A stretch of DNA of 64,000 bases. Origin: Desulfonatronum thiodismutans (GTDB lineage: Bacteria > Desulfobacterota > Desulfovibrionia > Desulfovibrionales > Desulfonatronaceae). Below are positions 18,715 through 27,727 of the stretch, piece after piece. The stretch's first letter is position 1, and every line of letters begins with the position of its first letter. Location of the stretch: NCBI RefSeq assembly GCF_000717475.1, contig NZ_JPIK01000012.1, positions 124,001 through 188,000 on the forward strand, in the 5' to 3' direction. Both the position numbers and the translations under genes were made by a program. The notes under the pieces are model-generated. The model saw nothing but the letters and a program-made list of their open reading frames with translations, did no database searches and was not told where the DNA came from.

Positions 18715-21693
18715 TTAGGGGCCATTTACGGGTTCAATTAGCTTGTCAAGCCACTTTAACTGACTCCTTACATTGTTTCGTAAATTCTCAAACCCCCTTT
18801 GAGGGTCGTTAATCCCGCGAGGCCAGCGTTCAAAATCCCACTCAATGTATCCTGTAAGGGAATGCTCCATGCGGGAGATGGCTGCCTGAAGAAACTCATC
18901 ACTCAATTGGTGACGACGAAGTTCTGTCCATCGATCGCGGAGAAGTTGAGGGTACCCAGGGTATTCATCGATTAGGCGGTTAAATAGAAAATTGGATAGC
19001 CTGCGGTTACGGCCATGAAAGGTATTATCGTAGTCCCATGGTATAAAGAAGAATCTGCTTCCAAGGGTGTTATTTCGGGCGACATAAAGATTAACGACTT
19101 TTCCATCAGTATTGTCAGTGACGTTGAGCAAAATATGAAAGTCAATAACATTGTTTAAATTCATCCACTTTTCAAACTCATTAACAAAGTCTTCCTGAGA
19201 AGCGGAACTTGTAAACCGCATCAAGTCATCATAATGTTCAGCATATGGACCTGAATGTCTGACTTGGGGTAGTTTTTGATGATAACCGGCAGCTGGAAAT
19301 TCACCGAATAGATTAGTAGGGGCCACATGTTTGTAAAGGGCGGCGTGGCGTTCATCGTCCTCGTTATACCTGGAAAAGCCAAGCATGCGTCGGTGCACGC
19401 GGGCCCCCATCTCATAGAGACCGTGGTAGCGACCGTTGACAAAGACTTCGGCCCATTTCACTTCGGGCGCATATCTAGGATCGTCATTGCTGCCAAAGCT
19501 TCTGAACATGTCATAAGAAAGTTTGTTGCGCATGAAGGTTGAGTCAAATAATCCATTCCCAAAAAAAAGATGTTTTGTTTTTGTCTCGTCCAAAAGGTAG
19601 TGGGGTTCATCCAGACGAAGATTGAATGGTTTCTTCGGTCGCCTCCAGAAACTGCTGTTGCCTCGAAACTTAATACCACCGCGTGTTTCCTGGGTGGCAT
19701 AGAACACTCGAGGAGTTTCGCTTCCATGTTCCTCATAGTAATGGACAGAACAGTCTACGCGACGCAATTTATTAAGCCGTTCGGCAACGTGGACCATAAC
19801 TGCCGGTACTTTTGCATTCTCGGGCATCACCCGAAAATTAAGAGTTTTAATGAAGGTCTGGGTGCTATCAGAAATGGTTGCGATCAAGTCAACACCTGCT
19901 GGCCGGTCTGCCAGCGGACGGAAAACCTTGCCCTCATCTGACAGAACACTTGGGTCAGAACTGAGCCATTGGATCTTTGCGCCTGACACATTGAAGACAT
20001 CAAGGTCTAAGTTTGAAAGAAGATAAAATGGAGAAGGATTATCATTCAATAACATGAACTCGTTGAGTATGTTGGCTAACTTTCTCGCTTGCCCCCATTC
20101 CTCAGGTGCACGAGAAACATTATTAACAAGCCTGTAGCGATCAATAAGAAGTCGGTAAGAAACAGCTCGACTGCTAAGGGGGCTATTCATATCATTGATT
20201 AACGCAGTCCGGTAAACATCATGAAGCAGATCATACACTCCGAGCAATTCCTTGAGGGTTAATGGGATGTCTTTGTAAACAGGTGTTCTGAGATGATATT
20301 TTAGATCTATGCCATCAAAAAGCGAGCCCGCGTCGAGTACATTGCTGGGTCTTTCAAGAAAATCCCATAGATTTCCAGGAAACACGCCCATTCTCTCAAA
20401 ATCTTCAAAATAGTACACGCCGATAAATTCGCCATTGATCATCAATCGGCACAATCCATTTTGGACATGTGGCAAATTAAGTTTGTGGGCTATCTGTGTC
20501 TCGAACAAAGGTGCAAGAAAACCAGAAATTTCAGGAGGGGTAAGTTTGATTATACGTATTCCCATTAAACTCGTGTCGCCTTTTGCCTCCAGTATGAATG
20601 ATTGGCGCTTTCCCTCTGTATAGTTGATATTACTGCCGTCCAGTCGTAGAAAACCATTCCCAGCAGTTCCATTGATTACATACGAGATGGAACGCCTTTC
20701 AGCGGCCTTTTCCACTCGACGGCCACTAGCTTGGCTTATGTTGTGGTACTGATTGAAATGTCGCCTATCGTTCTTTGCCAGGACTAAATTAATTTCCGGT
20801 AAATCAGCATCGTGAGTACGTCCTTCGTGCAGGCCTGGATGAAAATAATCAACAGTTTTCAAAGCAGACTGGAAAAAGCGGTTAAGAGCGGAAACCGCTT
20901 TTAATTTCCAATAATACTCGGGAGATAGCATTTTGGAAATGGGAGAAGGAGAGCTGTGAACATCATTGATTTCATTGGATGTCAAGGCGCGACTGAATAT
21001 TATAGATTCACCAATATCGCCCAAAATTGGGTAATTAGGGGCATACCAACGCATCTTACCTAGTTCGACATAATGAGAAGGCTGATCAACAGAAGCTATG
21101 TCTCCGGAAGCACGTAAAATGCCGTTTTCATATAATTGAGCTATTCCATTCTGTGGATCTACAGTGCCTGCGATGTGTGTGTATTGATCAAATGATTCAA
21201 ACTTGTAGGATAGTGACTTAGACCCTTCGGGGTTTGGGATATGAAGGGTCATATGTCCATTTTCAAGCCGGAGGCCTGTATGACGGCCTTGTACGGAAGA
21301 GAAAAGAATATCCTGGGTAGGGAATAAGTCGTCAAGGTTCACCCATGTAGAAATAGTGTAGGTGCTCCCTAACTGGTTCCAGTTAAGAGATGTTTCAATA
21401 AAACTATATTTTGATCCATTGAAAAAACGAGTTCTACCACGAGGGCCGCTACTTGCCTCCACACCTGATTGATTGACTTGGATTTCTGAAGGCCACGCGA
21501 CGCCCCGTGTATCCTCAAATGTCAGCAATAACAAAACATCATGCTTTTCTGCTATCTCGCGGCCAAGCTTCTCGGAGTAATGATCAACCTGATCTTGAAG
21601 CCAGTAGGAGATGTGGCTGTCGAATTTGTAGGCAAAAGCCAACGCCCCGAAGAAAGCGAAAACAATCGCCAGGGAGGAAAGCTTGCGAAACAT
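18715..21693 (-). CDS. LamG-CotH kinase-like exported protein 1
   Basis: A 992-residue protein with an uncleaved-looking N-terminal membrane anchor (residues 5-22), so the bulk is probably periplasmic or surface-exposed. A LamG domain spans about 52-260. A first CotH N-lobe-like segment (about 300-430) contains LRLDGSN, LMGIRIIKLTPPE and INGEFIGVYYFEDF. A bacterial Ig-like domain lies at about 560-625 (IQWLSSDPSVLSDEGKV). A full CotH-like kinase fold follows at about 670-985, with KFRGNSSFWRRPKKPFNLRL, VNGRYHGLYEM and the catalytic-type IPWDYDNTFHG. CotH proteins are atypical protein kinases first known from spore coats. The target here is unknown. It is followed (gene order CotH2-VTC-DUF4956-CotH1) by the LamG lipoprotein, and the DUF4956 gene ends 1 nt upstream. 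Confidence 0.85.
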   Translation of the reverse strand: MFRKLSSLAIVFAFFGALAFAYKFDSHISYWLQDQVDHYSEKLGREIAEKHDVLLLLTFEDTRGVAWPSEIQVNQSGVEASSGPRGRTRFFNGSKYSFIETSLNWNQLGSTYTISTWVNLDDLFPTQDILFSSVQGRHTGLRLENGHMTLHIPNPEGSKSLSYKFESFDQYTHIAGTVDPQNGIAQLYENGILRASGDIASVDQPSHYVELGKMRWYAPNYPILGDIGESIIFSRALTSNEINDVHSSPSPISKMLSPEYYWKLKAVSALNRFFQSALKTVDYFHPGLHEGRTHDADLPEINLVLAKNDRRHFNQYHNISQASGRRVEKAAERRSISYVINGTAGNGFLRLDGSNINYTEGKRQSFILEAKGDTSLMGIRIIKLTPPEISGFLAPLFETQIAHKLNLPHVQNGLCRLMINGEFIGVYYFEDFERMGVFPGNLWDFLERPSNVLDAGSLFDGIDLKYHLRTPVYKDIPLTLKELLGVYDLLHDVYRTALINDMNSPLSSRAVSYRLLIDRYRLVNNVSRAPEEWGQARKLANILNEFMLLNDNPSPFYLLSNLDLDVFNVSGAKIQWLSSDPSVLSDEGKVFRPLADRPAGVDLIATISDSTQTFIKTLNFRVMPENAKVPAVMVHVAERLNKLRRVDCSVHYYEEHGSETPRVFYATQETRGGIKFRGNSSFWRRPKKPFNLRLDEPHYLLDETKTKHLFFGNGLFDSTFMRNKLSYDMFRSFGSNDDPRYAPEVKWAEVFVNGRYHGLYEMGARVHRRMLGFSRYNEDDERHAALYKHVAPTNLFGEFPAAGYHQKLPQVRHSGPYAEHYDDLMRFTSSASQEDFVNEFEKWMNLNNVIDFHILLNVTDNTDGKVVNLYVARNNTLGSRFFFIPWDYDNTFHGRNRRLSNFLFNRLIDEYPGYPQLLRDRWTELRRHQLSDEFLQAAISRMEHSLTGYIEWDFERWPRGINDPQRGFENLRNNVRSQLKWLDKLIEPVNGP

Positions 21694-21694
21694 A

Positions 21695-22390
21695 TTATCT
21701 TATGCCTCCGGGGCGATCCAGAAATACATTCATGGATTGGACCGGAGCAACCTTGCGCAATCCAGCCTGAAAATCCGCGACATCAGATTTCAAGCCTGAA
21801 AATGTCCATTGCATGCTTGTAACTCCGTCTCTGCTAGACGAGCTCTCCAGAGAATTACGCCGCATGTTTTCCTGAAGATATTTAGAAATACCTTCTTTTG
21901 AATTTAAGGCATCTGAGTCAGCCAAGGTCATAACAAGGACGCCATCACGTTTCAGAAACTTGAATGTGCGTACGCCACGGATCAGGAAAAGGCTCATCAA
22001 TGCTAATGCGTAAAGAATAACTATATAACGAAAATTAAATGTCGCTGCCGATATTGAGGCGGCAACAACGAGCATAATAAATCCAATTTCTTCAGGTTCT
22101 TTGATAGGCGTTCTAAAACGGATAATTGACAATGCTCCTAAAAGTCCCAAAGAAAGAGGAATAGAAGTTTGTATACCGATAAAAAGAGTTGTTATCGAGA
22201 TTCCAAGAAGTGGGAATGCCCTATGAACCTGACTTCCTGTGCCTCTGCTTTCATAGAAAAAACGATACATTGCTGACGCAGCAAAAGATGCGACTAGCGC
22301 AGCGAGAATCGCTGTCATGAATAACGAAGGATCCATCCGTGTTTGAATACTCTGAAAATCTTCCAATACTCGAAACAATCCAATGTCCAT
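21695..22390 (-). CDS. DUF4956 membrane protein
   Basis: A 231-residue protein with about four membrane helices between residues 22 and 135. It carries the family-typical block LGLLGALSIIRFRTPIKEPEE followed by IGFIMLVVAASISAAT. The C-terminal 90 residues are cytoplasmic-like and resemble a small alpha/beta domain. DUF4956 is of unknown function but is repeatedly found next to VTC-domain proteins and CotH proteins. Here its ATG shares one base with the stop of the VTC gene (TAATG), so translation is coupled, and it ends 1 nt from CotH1. A membrane partner for the VTC protein is the simplest inference. Confidence 0.88.
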   Translation of the reverse strand: MDIGLFRVLEDFQSIQTRMDPSLFMTAILAALVASFAASAMYRFFYESRGTGSQVHRAFPLLGISITTLFIGIQTSIPLSLGLLGALSIIRFRTPIKEPEEIGFIMLVVAASISAATFNFRYIVILYALALMSLFLIRGVRTFKFLKRDGVLVMTLADSDALNSKEGISKYLQENMRRNSLESSSSRDGVTSMQWTFSGLKSDVADFQAGLRKVAPVQSMNVFLDRPGGIR

Positions 22391-23082
22391 TAGTGTACCC
22401 CTCCCATAAGAATAAAGTTCATACAGTCACCATATTTTGAAAAACTTCTTAGCCGAAAGCCTGCATCGTAAAGATCTTTAACCCAAGGCAATTCAATCAG
22501 TCCCTGGCTTTTGAACTCACATACAACTATAGGTATATTTGCTAACACATAGCTAAATCCAGGTAAAAAATCTCTGTTTGTTCTGCTGGCGACAATGTCT
22601 ATATCAACGCAAACCCGCATAAGCGTAACTGGACAAATAAAGCGCCACCGATGATATGAAATCTGGATAACTGGAAATAAATCCGGTGGGATGGGCAGGT
22701 TTGCACTGCGAGCCTCATCATAAAGTAGTTGAACATAGCGTGGATCATGAAGCGGCGCAGCAGGAAACCAGTCATAGTCAATGTCTAGCGAGTGACGAAC
22801 TTTGTCTCTCGCGCTTCCGATTCGGTATTTAATTTCAATATAGGCTTTGCGGGAAATTTGATCGCTTGCCGTATTTCCATACCACCTAAGACGCACTTTC
22901 CTCTTGATGTGGTCGCCCTCAATTTTTTCCCAGTATGAACTGAGACGGGGAGTGTCGTAGTAAATGCTGTGGATCGTATCTAACGGATAAGTCGGGTCAA
23001 GAAGGCAATGCTGATGAAAAATTGCCAGCGCGTAATCAAGTTTATGGTTCAAGGCGACGAACTTGCGTTCATTTGTTAGCAT
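22390..23082 (-). CDS. VTC-domain (polyphosphate polymerase-like, TTM fold) protein
   Basis: A 230-residue single-domain protein of the VTC/CYTH tunnel fold. The basic and acidic tunnel residues are recognisable in order: NERKF at the N-terminus, HIYYDT-like HSIYYDTPRL, KRKVRLRWY, YIEIKYR, SYHRWRF, VCVDID and VCEFKSQG. In yeast Vtc4 this fold makes polyphosphate from ATP. Bacterial homologs with DUF4956 neighbours have been annotated as polyphosphate polymerase domain proteins, but their activity is largely untested. No membrane segment is present, so it is probably cytosolic and tethered by the DUF4956 protein. It precedes and overlaps that gene by one base. Confidence 0.87.
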   Translation of the reverse strand: MLTNERKFVALNHKLDYALAIFHQHCLLDPTYPLDTIHSIYYDTPRLSSYWEKIEGDHIKRKVRLRWYGNTASDQISRKAYIEIKYRIGSARDKVRHSLDIDYDWFPAAPLHDPRYVQLLYDEARSANLPIPPDLFPVIQISYHRWRFICPVTLMRVCVDIDIVASRTNRDFLPGFSYVLANIPIVVCEFKSQGLIELPWVKDLYDAGFRLRSFSKYGDCMNFILMGGVH

Positions 23083-23182
23083 AATTGGTACACCTATTAA
23101 TTCAAAAAAGTAGTGAAGTGCAAAATAAAAAATCTTCGGGTTAGTGGTTTTTGCTGCAAAAAATTAGAATATATCACGATTA

Positions 23183-26100
23183 TTAATTTAAGCGAGACGG
23201 AATTTCGTTATCTAAAAATATTAGACGATTATGAATGTTGTGGCGAAGCGCTTCGGCATGCTCTTGATGCGACTTTCCGTGCCCTCTCCGCCACTTATCA
23301 AGATCCCACACGGCGTATCCAGACAAGGATTCAAACATTTCGTCAATACGAGCATCGATTACGTCATTGCGTAATGGTCCGTTTCGAAGCTCCTGCCAAC
23401 GACTGTGCAACTGCTCATAGTAGTTAGGGTAATCATCCTGCAACCGTCGAATCAAGTTGTTGGCGTACCAAAGACGATCAGGGCGCGAGACATAACCGGC
23501 ATCAAAGTCCCAAGGTATAAAGAAGAATCGTCCTTCAGGTCCTGCTTCACGGGCAAGTACGTCATGAAGATAATAATTAAATGGCCATCCGTTTCCATTT
23601 TCTGTAAGGTTCAGGAGAATATGAAAATCGATTACATTGTGCAAATCCATCCAGTCAGTGAATTCACTGACAAATTGCTCTCTAGGAGATGTCGATATAA
23701 AGTGAACAAGATCAAAAAAAGAATCGCGGAAAAACCCATGACGAGGTGGTGGAAACATTTGTCGCCAGAAAGGAACTCTTTCTCCACCGGGTACATTCTG
23801 ATGCTTAAGGAGCAAAGCAGGAAATTCTTCTGAAACTTCATAGCTCTCCCATTCCAGCATCCGACGGCCAATTCGTGTAGTCATTTCATATAATCCGTGA
23901 TATTCTCCATTTATAAAAAGTTCAGTCAATTGAAGCTTGGGTGCGTATCTTGGCATAATGTCGGACGAAAAACTCCTGAAAAGGTCATACGAAAGTTTAT
24001 TCTTCATGAAAGTCAAGTCACGTGGAGCATTAATCAAAAAAAGATGCCTTGTTGAGGTCTCATCCAAAAGGTGATGTGCTTTGTTCAGGCGGAGCGAAAA
24101 TCCCTTTCTGACTTGCCAATAGCCAGTGTGCCCACGATGACTGATTCCCCCCCGCCGGCCTTGAGATGCTTCATAGATGGTAGGTTTATCGGTATGCCCT
24201 GATTCATAGTAAGCGACAATCGCATCAACTCTTCGGGTTTTTCGTATATCCTCACGTAGATAGACCATTAAAGCGGGTAATTTGACATGCTTAGGCATCA
24301 GTCGAAATTTAAGAGATTTTGAAAATTCTTCATTGTTGTCAGAAATAATTGCAGTTAGCTCTACAGAGACTGGTTGATCGACATCAGGCCTTGTAACCTT
24401 CCCTGTAGAAGATATTAATTGAGGATTTGATGAGGTCCACTTGATCATAACTCCTGTAGTATTTAAAATATCAAGGTTAATATCCTCCAGAATATAATAT
24501 GGGGAAGGATTTTTGCCAAGAAGCATATGCTCGTTAAGTATGTTTTGTACCTTCCTTGCTTGGCCTAATTCATCCGAAGACAAAGGCCAAAATTTCTCCA
24601 GAATTTTTCTATTTTGCATTAAAGAGCTATAAATCTCTTGGCTACTCAAGGGGCTAGTAAAATCATTAATAAGAGCTTGTATATATTTGTTTTCTAGTGA
24701 ATCATAAAGAGATAGAAGTGTATCATGAGATAATGGAAAATCACTGTCTAGCGGTATTCGAAGGTATGGAAAAGGAGAGTCGATATTCCAAAAAAGTGAT
24801 GTCCAATCACTTCTCCTTATCGGACCATAGGGAAATTCAGATGCCGCGCTTCCTGAAAAGACCCCCATAGTAGAGTAGTCCTCAAAATAATAGATCCCAG
24901 CAAAATCGCCATTGACAATCAATCTGCAAAAGCCGTTGTGAACGCTTGGAATGTTTAGTGAATTAGCAACACTTGTTTCCAATAAAGGAGATAGAAAATT
25001 AATACTTTCAGGAGGGCTCAACCTGATTCGTTTTGCTCCCAGGACATTGTTGCCTTCACTTGCTTGTAATACGTAAGATGGCCTTAATGAGGATGGATAA
25101 TACGTATTGCTCCCAAACAATTGCAAATATCCAGGTTGTGCCTTTCCATCAAAAATGACCTCGATCGATCTTGTCTCATCTGCGAGATTAATCCGCCGCC
25201 CAGAAAGCAGGCTGGAGTGGTGCGCTTTATTAAAATGCCTTAAATCAGACTTTGTCAAAAAAATATGGACATCTGGCAGATCAATCTTTTGCGCTTTTCC
25301 TGGAAAAAGCCAGGGATTAAAATAGTCTATGGTTTTGAGTGTCCGTTTGGCAATATTTTGAAGAGCAATAAAGCCTTTTAGTTTTAAGTAGTGCTCCCTA
25401 TTCAATTTTTTAAGGATGTTTGCATTTGATTCATACACGTTAAGAATATCATCGCAAGACAATGATTTATTCCATATAATTGTTTCATCTAAATCTCCAT
25501 TGAGAGGTTTTCGTATAGCATGCCAGGTGCGTTTCCCAAACTCTATATTATGGTCAGGAAGTAGAATATCTGTAATACTTTTGGTATCGATTAAAGCTCC
25601 ATTTTCATAAAGACGAGCTTGACCTTCAATGCTGTTAATGACGGCAGCAATGTGGGTGTATTGATCATAGCCTTCGAATTTATATGATATTGTACGTGTA
25701 TAATCAGTCGTCGGCACATGCAAAGTCATATGCCCCTTGTCCAACATCAAACCTACTTTTGGAGAGCTTGCTGATCTTGAAGTGAAGATAATTTCCTGGG
25801 TGTCGGATGTTGGGTCGAGTCTCACCCAGGTAGAAATGGTAAATTCTGGTCCCAACTGCTGCCAGTTAGTGGACGTTTCGATTGCGTTTCTTTGATGGCC
25901 ATTAAAACGTCGAGCCATTCCCTTGCGACCAGGAACCGCTTCAACGCCGTATTGAACTACCTGAGAGCCGGTGATCCATTCCCTTGGTTCTGGCTCGTCA
26001 AAGGTAATGAGTAAAGCAACTTCATGTTTTTCAGCAATCCGTTGGCCGATTTTAGATTCATAATAAGTGACGTTGTCCTCTATCATTTCAATAAAAAAGC

Positions 26101-26185
26101 CAGTTTTGTATACGTAGGCAAAAAACAACGGAAGAAACAGTAAAAAGGAAATCTTTATTGTCAAAAAAGTTTTACGAGTTGTCAT
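23183..26185 (-). CDS. LamG-CotH kinase-like exported protein 2
   Basis: A 1000-residue paralog of the CotH protein at 18715-21693 with the same order. An N-terminal membrane anchor (about 8-28) leads into a LamG domain (about 52-265). A CotH N-lobe-like segment follows (about 300-435; VLGAKRIRLSPPE, VNGDFAGIYYFEDY). The Ig-like domain is at about 565-630 (IKWTSSNPQLISSTGKV), and the CotH-like kinase at about 670-990 has FSLRLNKAHHLLDE, INGEYHGLYEM and IPWDFDAGY. One difference stands out: the RGNSS-type Gly-rich loop of CotH1 reads HRGHTGYW here, so the N-lobe loop has diverged. It is the first gene of the five-gene block, 100 nt upstream of the VTC gene. The shared architecture implies tandem duplication around the VTC/DUF4956 pair. 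Confidence 0.85.
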   Translation of the reverse strand: MTTRKTFLTIKISFLLFLPLFFAYVYKTGFFIEMIEDNVTYYESKIGQRIAEKHEVALLITFDEPEPREWITGSQVVQYGVEAVPGRKGMARRFNGHQRNAIETSTNWQQLGPEFTISTWVRLDPTSDTQEIIFTSRSASSPKVGLMLDKGHMTLHVPTTDYTRTISYKFEGYDQYTHIAAVINSIEGQARLYENGALIDTKSITDILLPDHNIEFGKRTWHAIRKPLNGDLDETIIWNKSLSCDDILNVYESNANILKKLNREHYLKLKGFIALQNIAKRTLKTIDYFNPWLFPGKAQKIDLPDVHIFLTKSDLRHFNKAHHSSLLSGRRINLADETRSIEVIFDGKAQPGYLQLFGSNTYYPSSLRPSYVLQASEGNNVLGAKRIRLSPPESINFLSPLLETSVANSLNIPSVHNGFCRLIVNGDFAGIYYFEDYSTMGVFSGSAASEFPYGPIRRSDWTSLFWNIDSPFPYLRIPLDSDFPLSHDTLLSLYDSLENKYIQALINDFTSPLSSQEIYSSLMQNRKILEKFWPLSSDELGQARKVQNILNEHMLLGKNPSPYYILEDINLDILNTTGVMIKWTSSNPQLISSTGKVTRPDVDQPVSVELTAIISDNNEEFSKSLKFRLMPKHVKLPALMVYLREDIRKTRRVDAIVAYYESGHTDKPTIYEASQGRRGGISHRGHTGYWQVRKGFSLRLNKAHHLLDETSTRHLFLINAPRDLTFMKNKLSYDLFRSFSSDIMPRYAPKLQLTELFINGEYHGLYEMTTRIGRRMLEWESYEVSEEFPALLLKHQNVPGGERVPFWRQMFPPPRHGFFRDSFFDLVHFISTSPREQFVSEFTDWMDLHNVIDFHILLNLTENGNGWPFNYYLHDVLAREAGPEGRFFFIPWDFDAGYVSRPDRLWYANNLIRRLQDDYPNYYEQLHSRWQELRNGPLRNDVIDARIDEMFESLSGYAVWDLDKWRRGHGKSHQEHAEALRHNIHNRLIFLDNEIPSRLN

Positions 26186-26394
26186 AATTTTTACAAATAT
26201 AGAAAAATAATCAAAATGGATGGCATGATGGCAGCGTTACTCCACGGCGAGGGGAAGTAGAGACTTTCAGAAGTATTTGATGTTGACGAAATTGACTGGG
26301 TTCGATCCACAGGAGCGGCTCAGGGGATAGTATGTCGAGATAAAAGCGAATTCTATCGGCTTTCCCACCAGCCACCAGTCCGTTATTTTCGCAC

Positions 26395-27216
26395 TTAGGA
26401 AATGCCTCTGTTAGTCACTTTACGGTGAAGATAAAAAAGAGAAAAAAGAATAAAAATTATCGCCCAATCGAAGCTAAACTCGGAGTCAGAGCTTAACGAA
26501 CAACCACCGCCACTACCACCGCCACTAGCATTGTCACTATCATCGACGCTCTGAATCAGATCGAAAAAAGTCCGAGCGATCAATTCATGCCCTGCGGAGT
26601 TAGGGTATTGACCATAGTGTATATATTGTTCATTCCAGGAAAAAACCTCTTCGAGGTCAGCGAGCAAGACCCCTTCCTCTGCTGCTATCGTTCTGATCAT
26701 CGAATTCAGCGATATTATATCATCTCGTTTCCAACTGCGATTTTCAAATACCGGAGTTAATGTAGCAATAATTGGTATTGTTTTGTTTTGTTTTGCTAAT
26801 CTGACCATTGCACGGAGGTTTATATTTGTAGTTCTCACACTAACTCTTCCGATGTCATTGAGGCCATACAAAATTGTTACTATGCCGGGGTTGTTTTTTT
26901 TCAAATCAGAAGGCATAAATGCAAGTCCTTCGCTGCTTTCCGCACGCGATCTCCCAGCGTTAACTACTGTCTTTCCTGTCAAGTCCTGGAGTCGAGTAGT
27001 GTATATATTTTCACTTGAAGTATAAGAGCCTGCTGTAATGCTATCTCCTAGACATAAAATTACACTTGGGTTGTTAGTGCCGTAATCATGAGCCTTGATT
27101 GTTTCAAGTAAAGTGCTATTTGATGCTAAAGCAAAATTGAGCGGGATACAAAAACTCAAACAAAATAGAATTAAAGAAGACAAGGGAAAAGAGAAAAGCT
27201 TATCTATCTTACCCAT
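26395..27216 (-). CDS. Exported SGNH/GDSL-family hydrolase with C-terminal Gly-Cys-TM tail
   Basis: A 273-residue protein with an N-terminal signal peptide (about 1-31, ending in FALAS). The SGNH esterase blocks are visible: block I LCLGDSITAG with nucleophile Ser, a Gly in block II (VVNAGRSRAESSEG), block III LYGLNDIG with Asn, and a C-terminal His in NSAGHELIA. Such enzymes hydrolyse or transfer acyl esters on lipids and glycans. The C-terminus is unusual: a Gly/Ser-rich linker GGGSGGGCSL, then a hydrophobic helix and a basic tail. This resembles the short Gly-Cys-TM-Arg sorting tails (JDVT-CTERM or Synerg-CTERM style). It is adjacent to the CotH2 gene on the same strand with 209 nt between them. 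Confidence 0.83.
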   Translation of the reverse strand: MGKIDKLFSFPLSSLILFCLSFCIPLNFALASNSTLLETIKAHDYGTNNPSVILCLGDSITAGSYTSSENIYTTRLQDLTGKTVVNAGRSRAESSEGLAFMPSDLKKNNPGIVTILYGLNDIGRVSVRTTNINLRAMVRLAKQNKTIPIIATLTPVFENRSWKRDDIISLNSMIRTIAAEEGVLLADLEEVFSWNEQYIHYGQYPNSAGHELIARTFFDLIQSVDDSDNASGGGSGGGCSLSSDSEFSFDWAIIFILFSLFYLHRKVTNRGIS

Positions 27217-27727
27217 GGCTAAGCTCCTTGGATTTTTTTTAATTCATGTTAAAATTAAAAAAATACAATATCTAAATTGCTAGCAAAAAAAAGCCATCAT
27301 AGATGAAATGATGTGCGTATTGTTTGCAATAATTAAAAATTATATAAAAATATTAAAAATTTTAATTTTTATATTTGATTATATCTGTATAAAATATTAG
27401 ATACGATATATAGTGGAGGGGTGACTGTATTTCGATGCTAAAGAAGAGTAGGAAAAGTGATATTAATGCTTTGTAAAAAAAATATATAACTTGAAAAATA
27501 AAGACCCATGTCGCTTGAATATCCCATGCTAAACTGGCAATCCATTTTCTCCACAACAACAACAACGAAGAGGTGTGATTATGCTTTATCACAATCCATC
27601 TTAGACAGAACTTTCGGGAATGATTTTGCGAGGAATGCCCAATTAGTTTGTAATATTTTGAAATATATTTATTAAACCTGTAGGGCCTGTGCGTCCTGAA
27701 AAGATTTAGTGCCCGAAAATATAGCTG
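27217..27727. other. Very AT-rich gene-free region
   Basis: About 510 nt of strongly AT-rich sequence. It contains a 76-codon minus-strand open frame (27362-27592) encoding a hydrophobic peptide. I do not support it as a gene, because such frames arise easily at this composition and no Shine-Dalgarno site was clear. Nothing else was recognised. Confidence 0.5.

Noticed and set aside
26217..26394. Coding-like stretch (EVFDVDEIDWVRSTG) in the gap between CotH2 and the SGNH gene
   Set aside because: No start codon in frame, no stop-delimited gene longer than about 43 codons and no recognisable family.
27362..27592. 76-codon hydrophobic minus-strand frame
   Set aside because: Extremely AT-rich DNA readily gives hydrophobic open frames; no start signal or family match.
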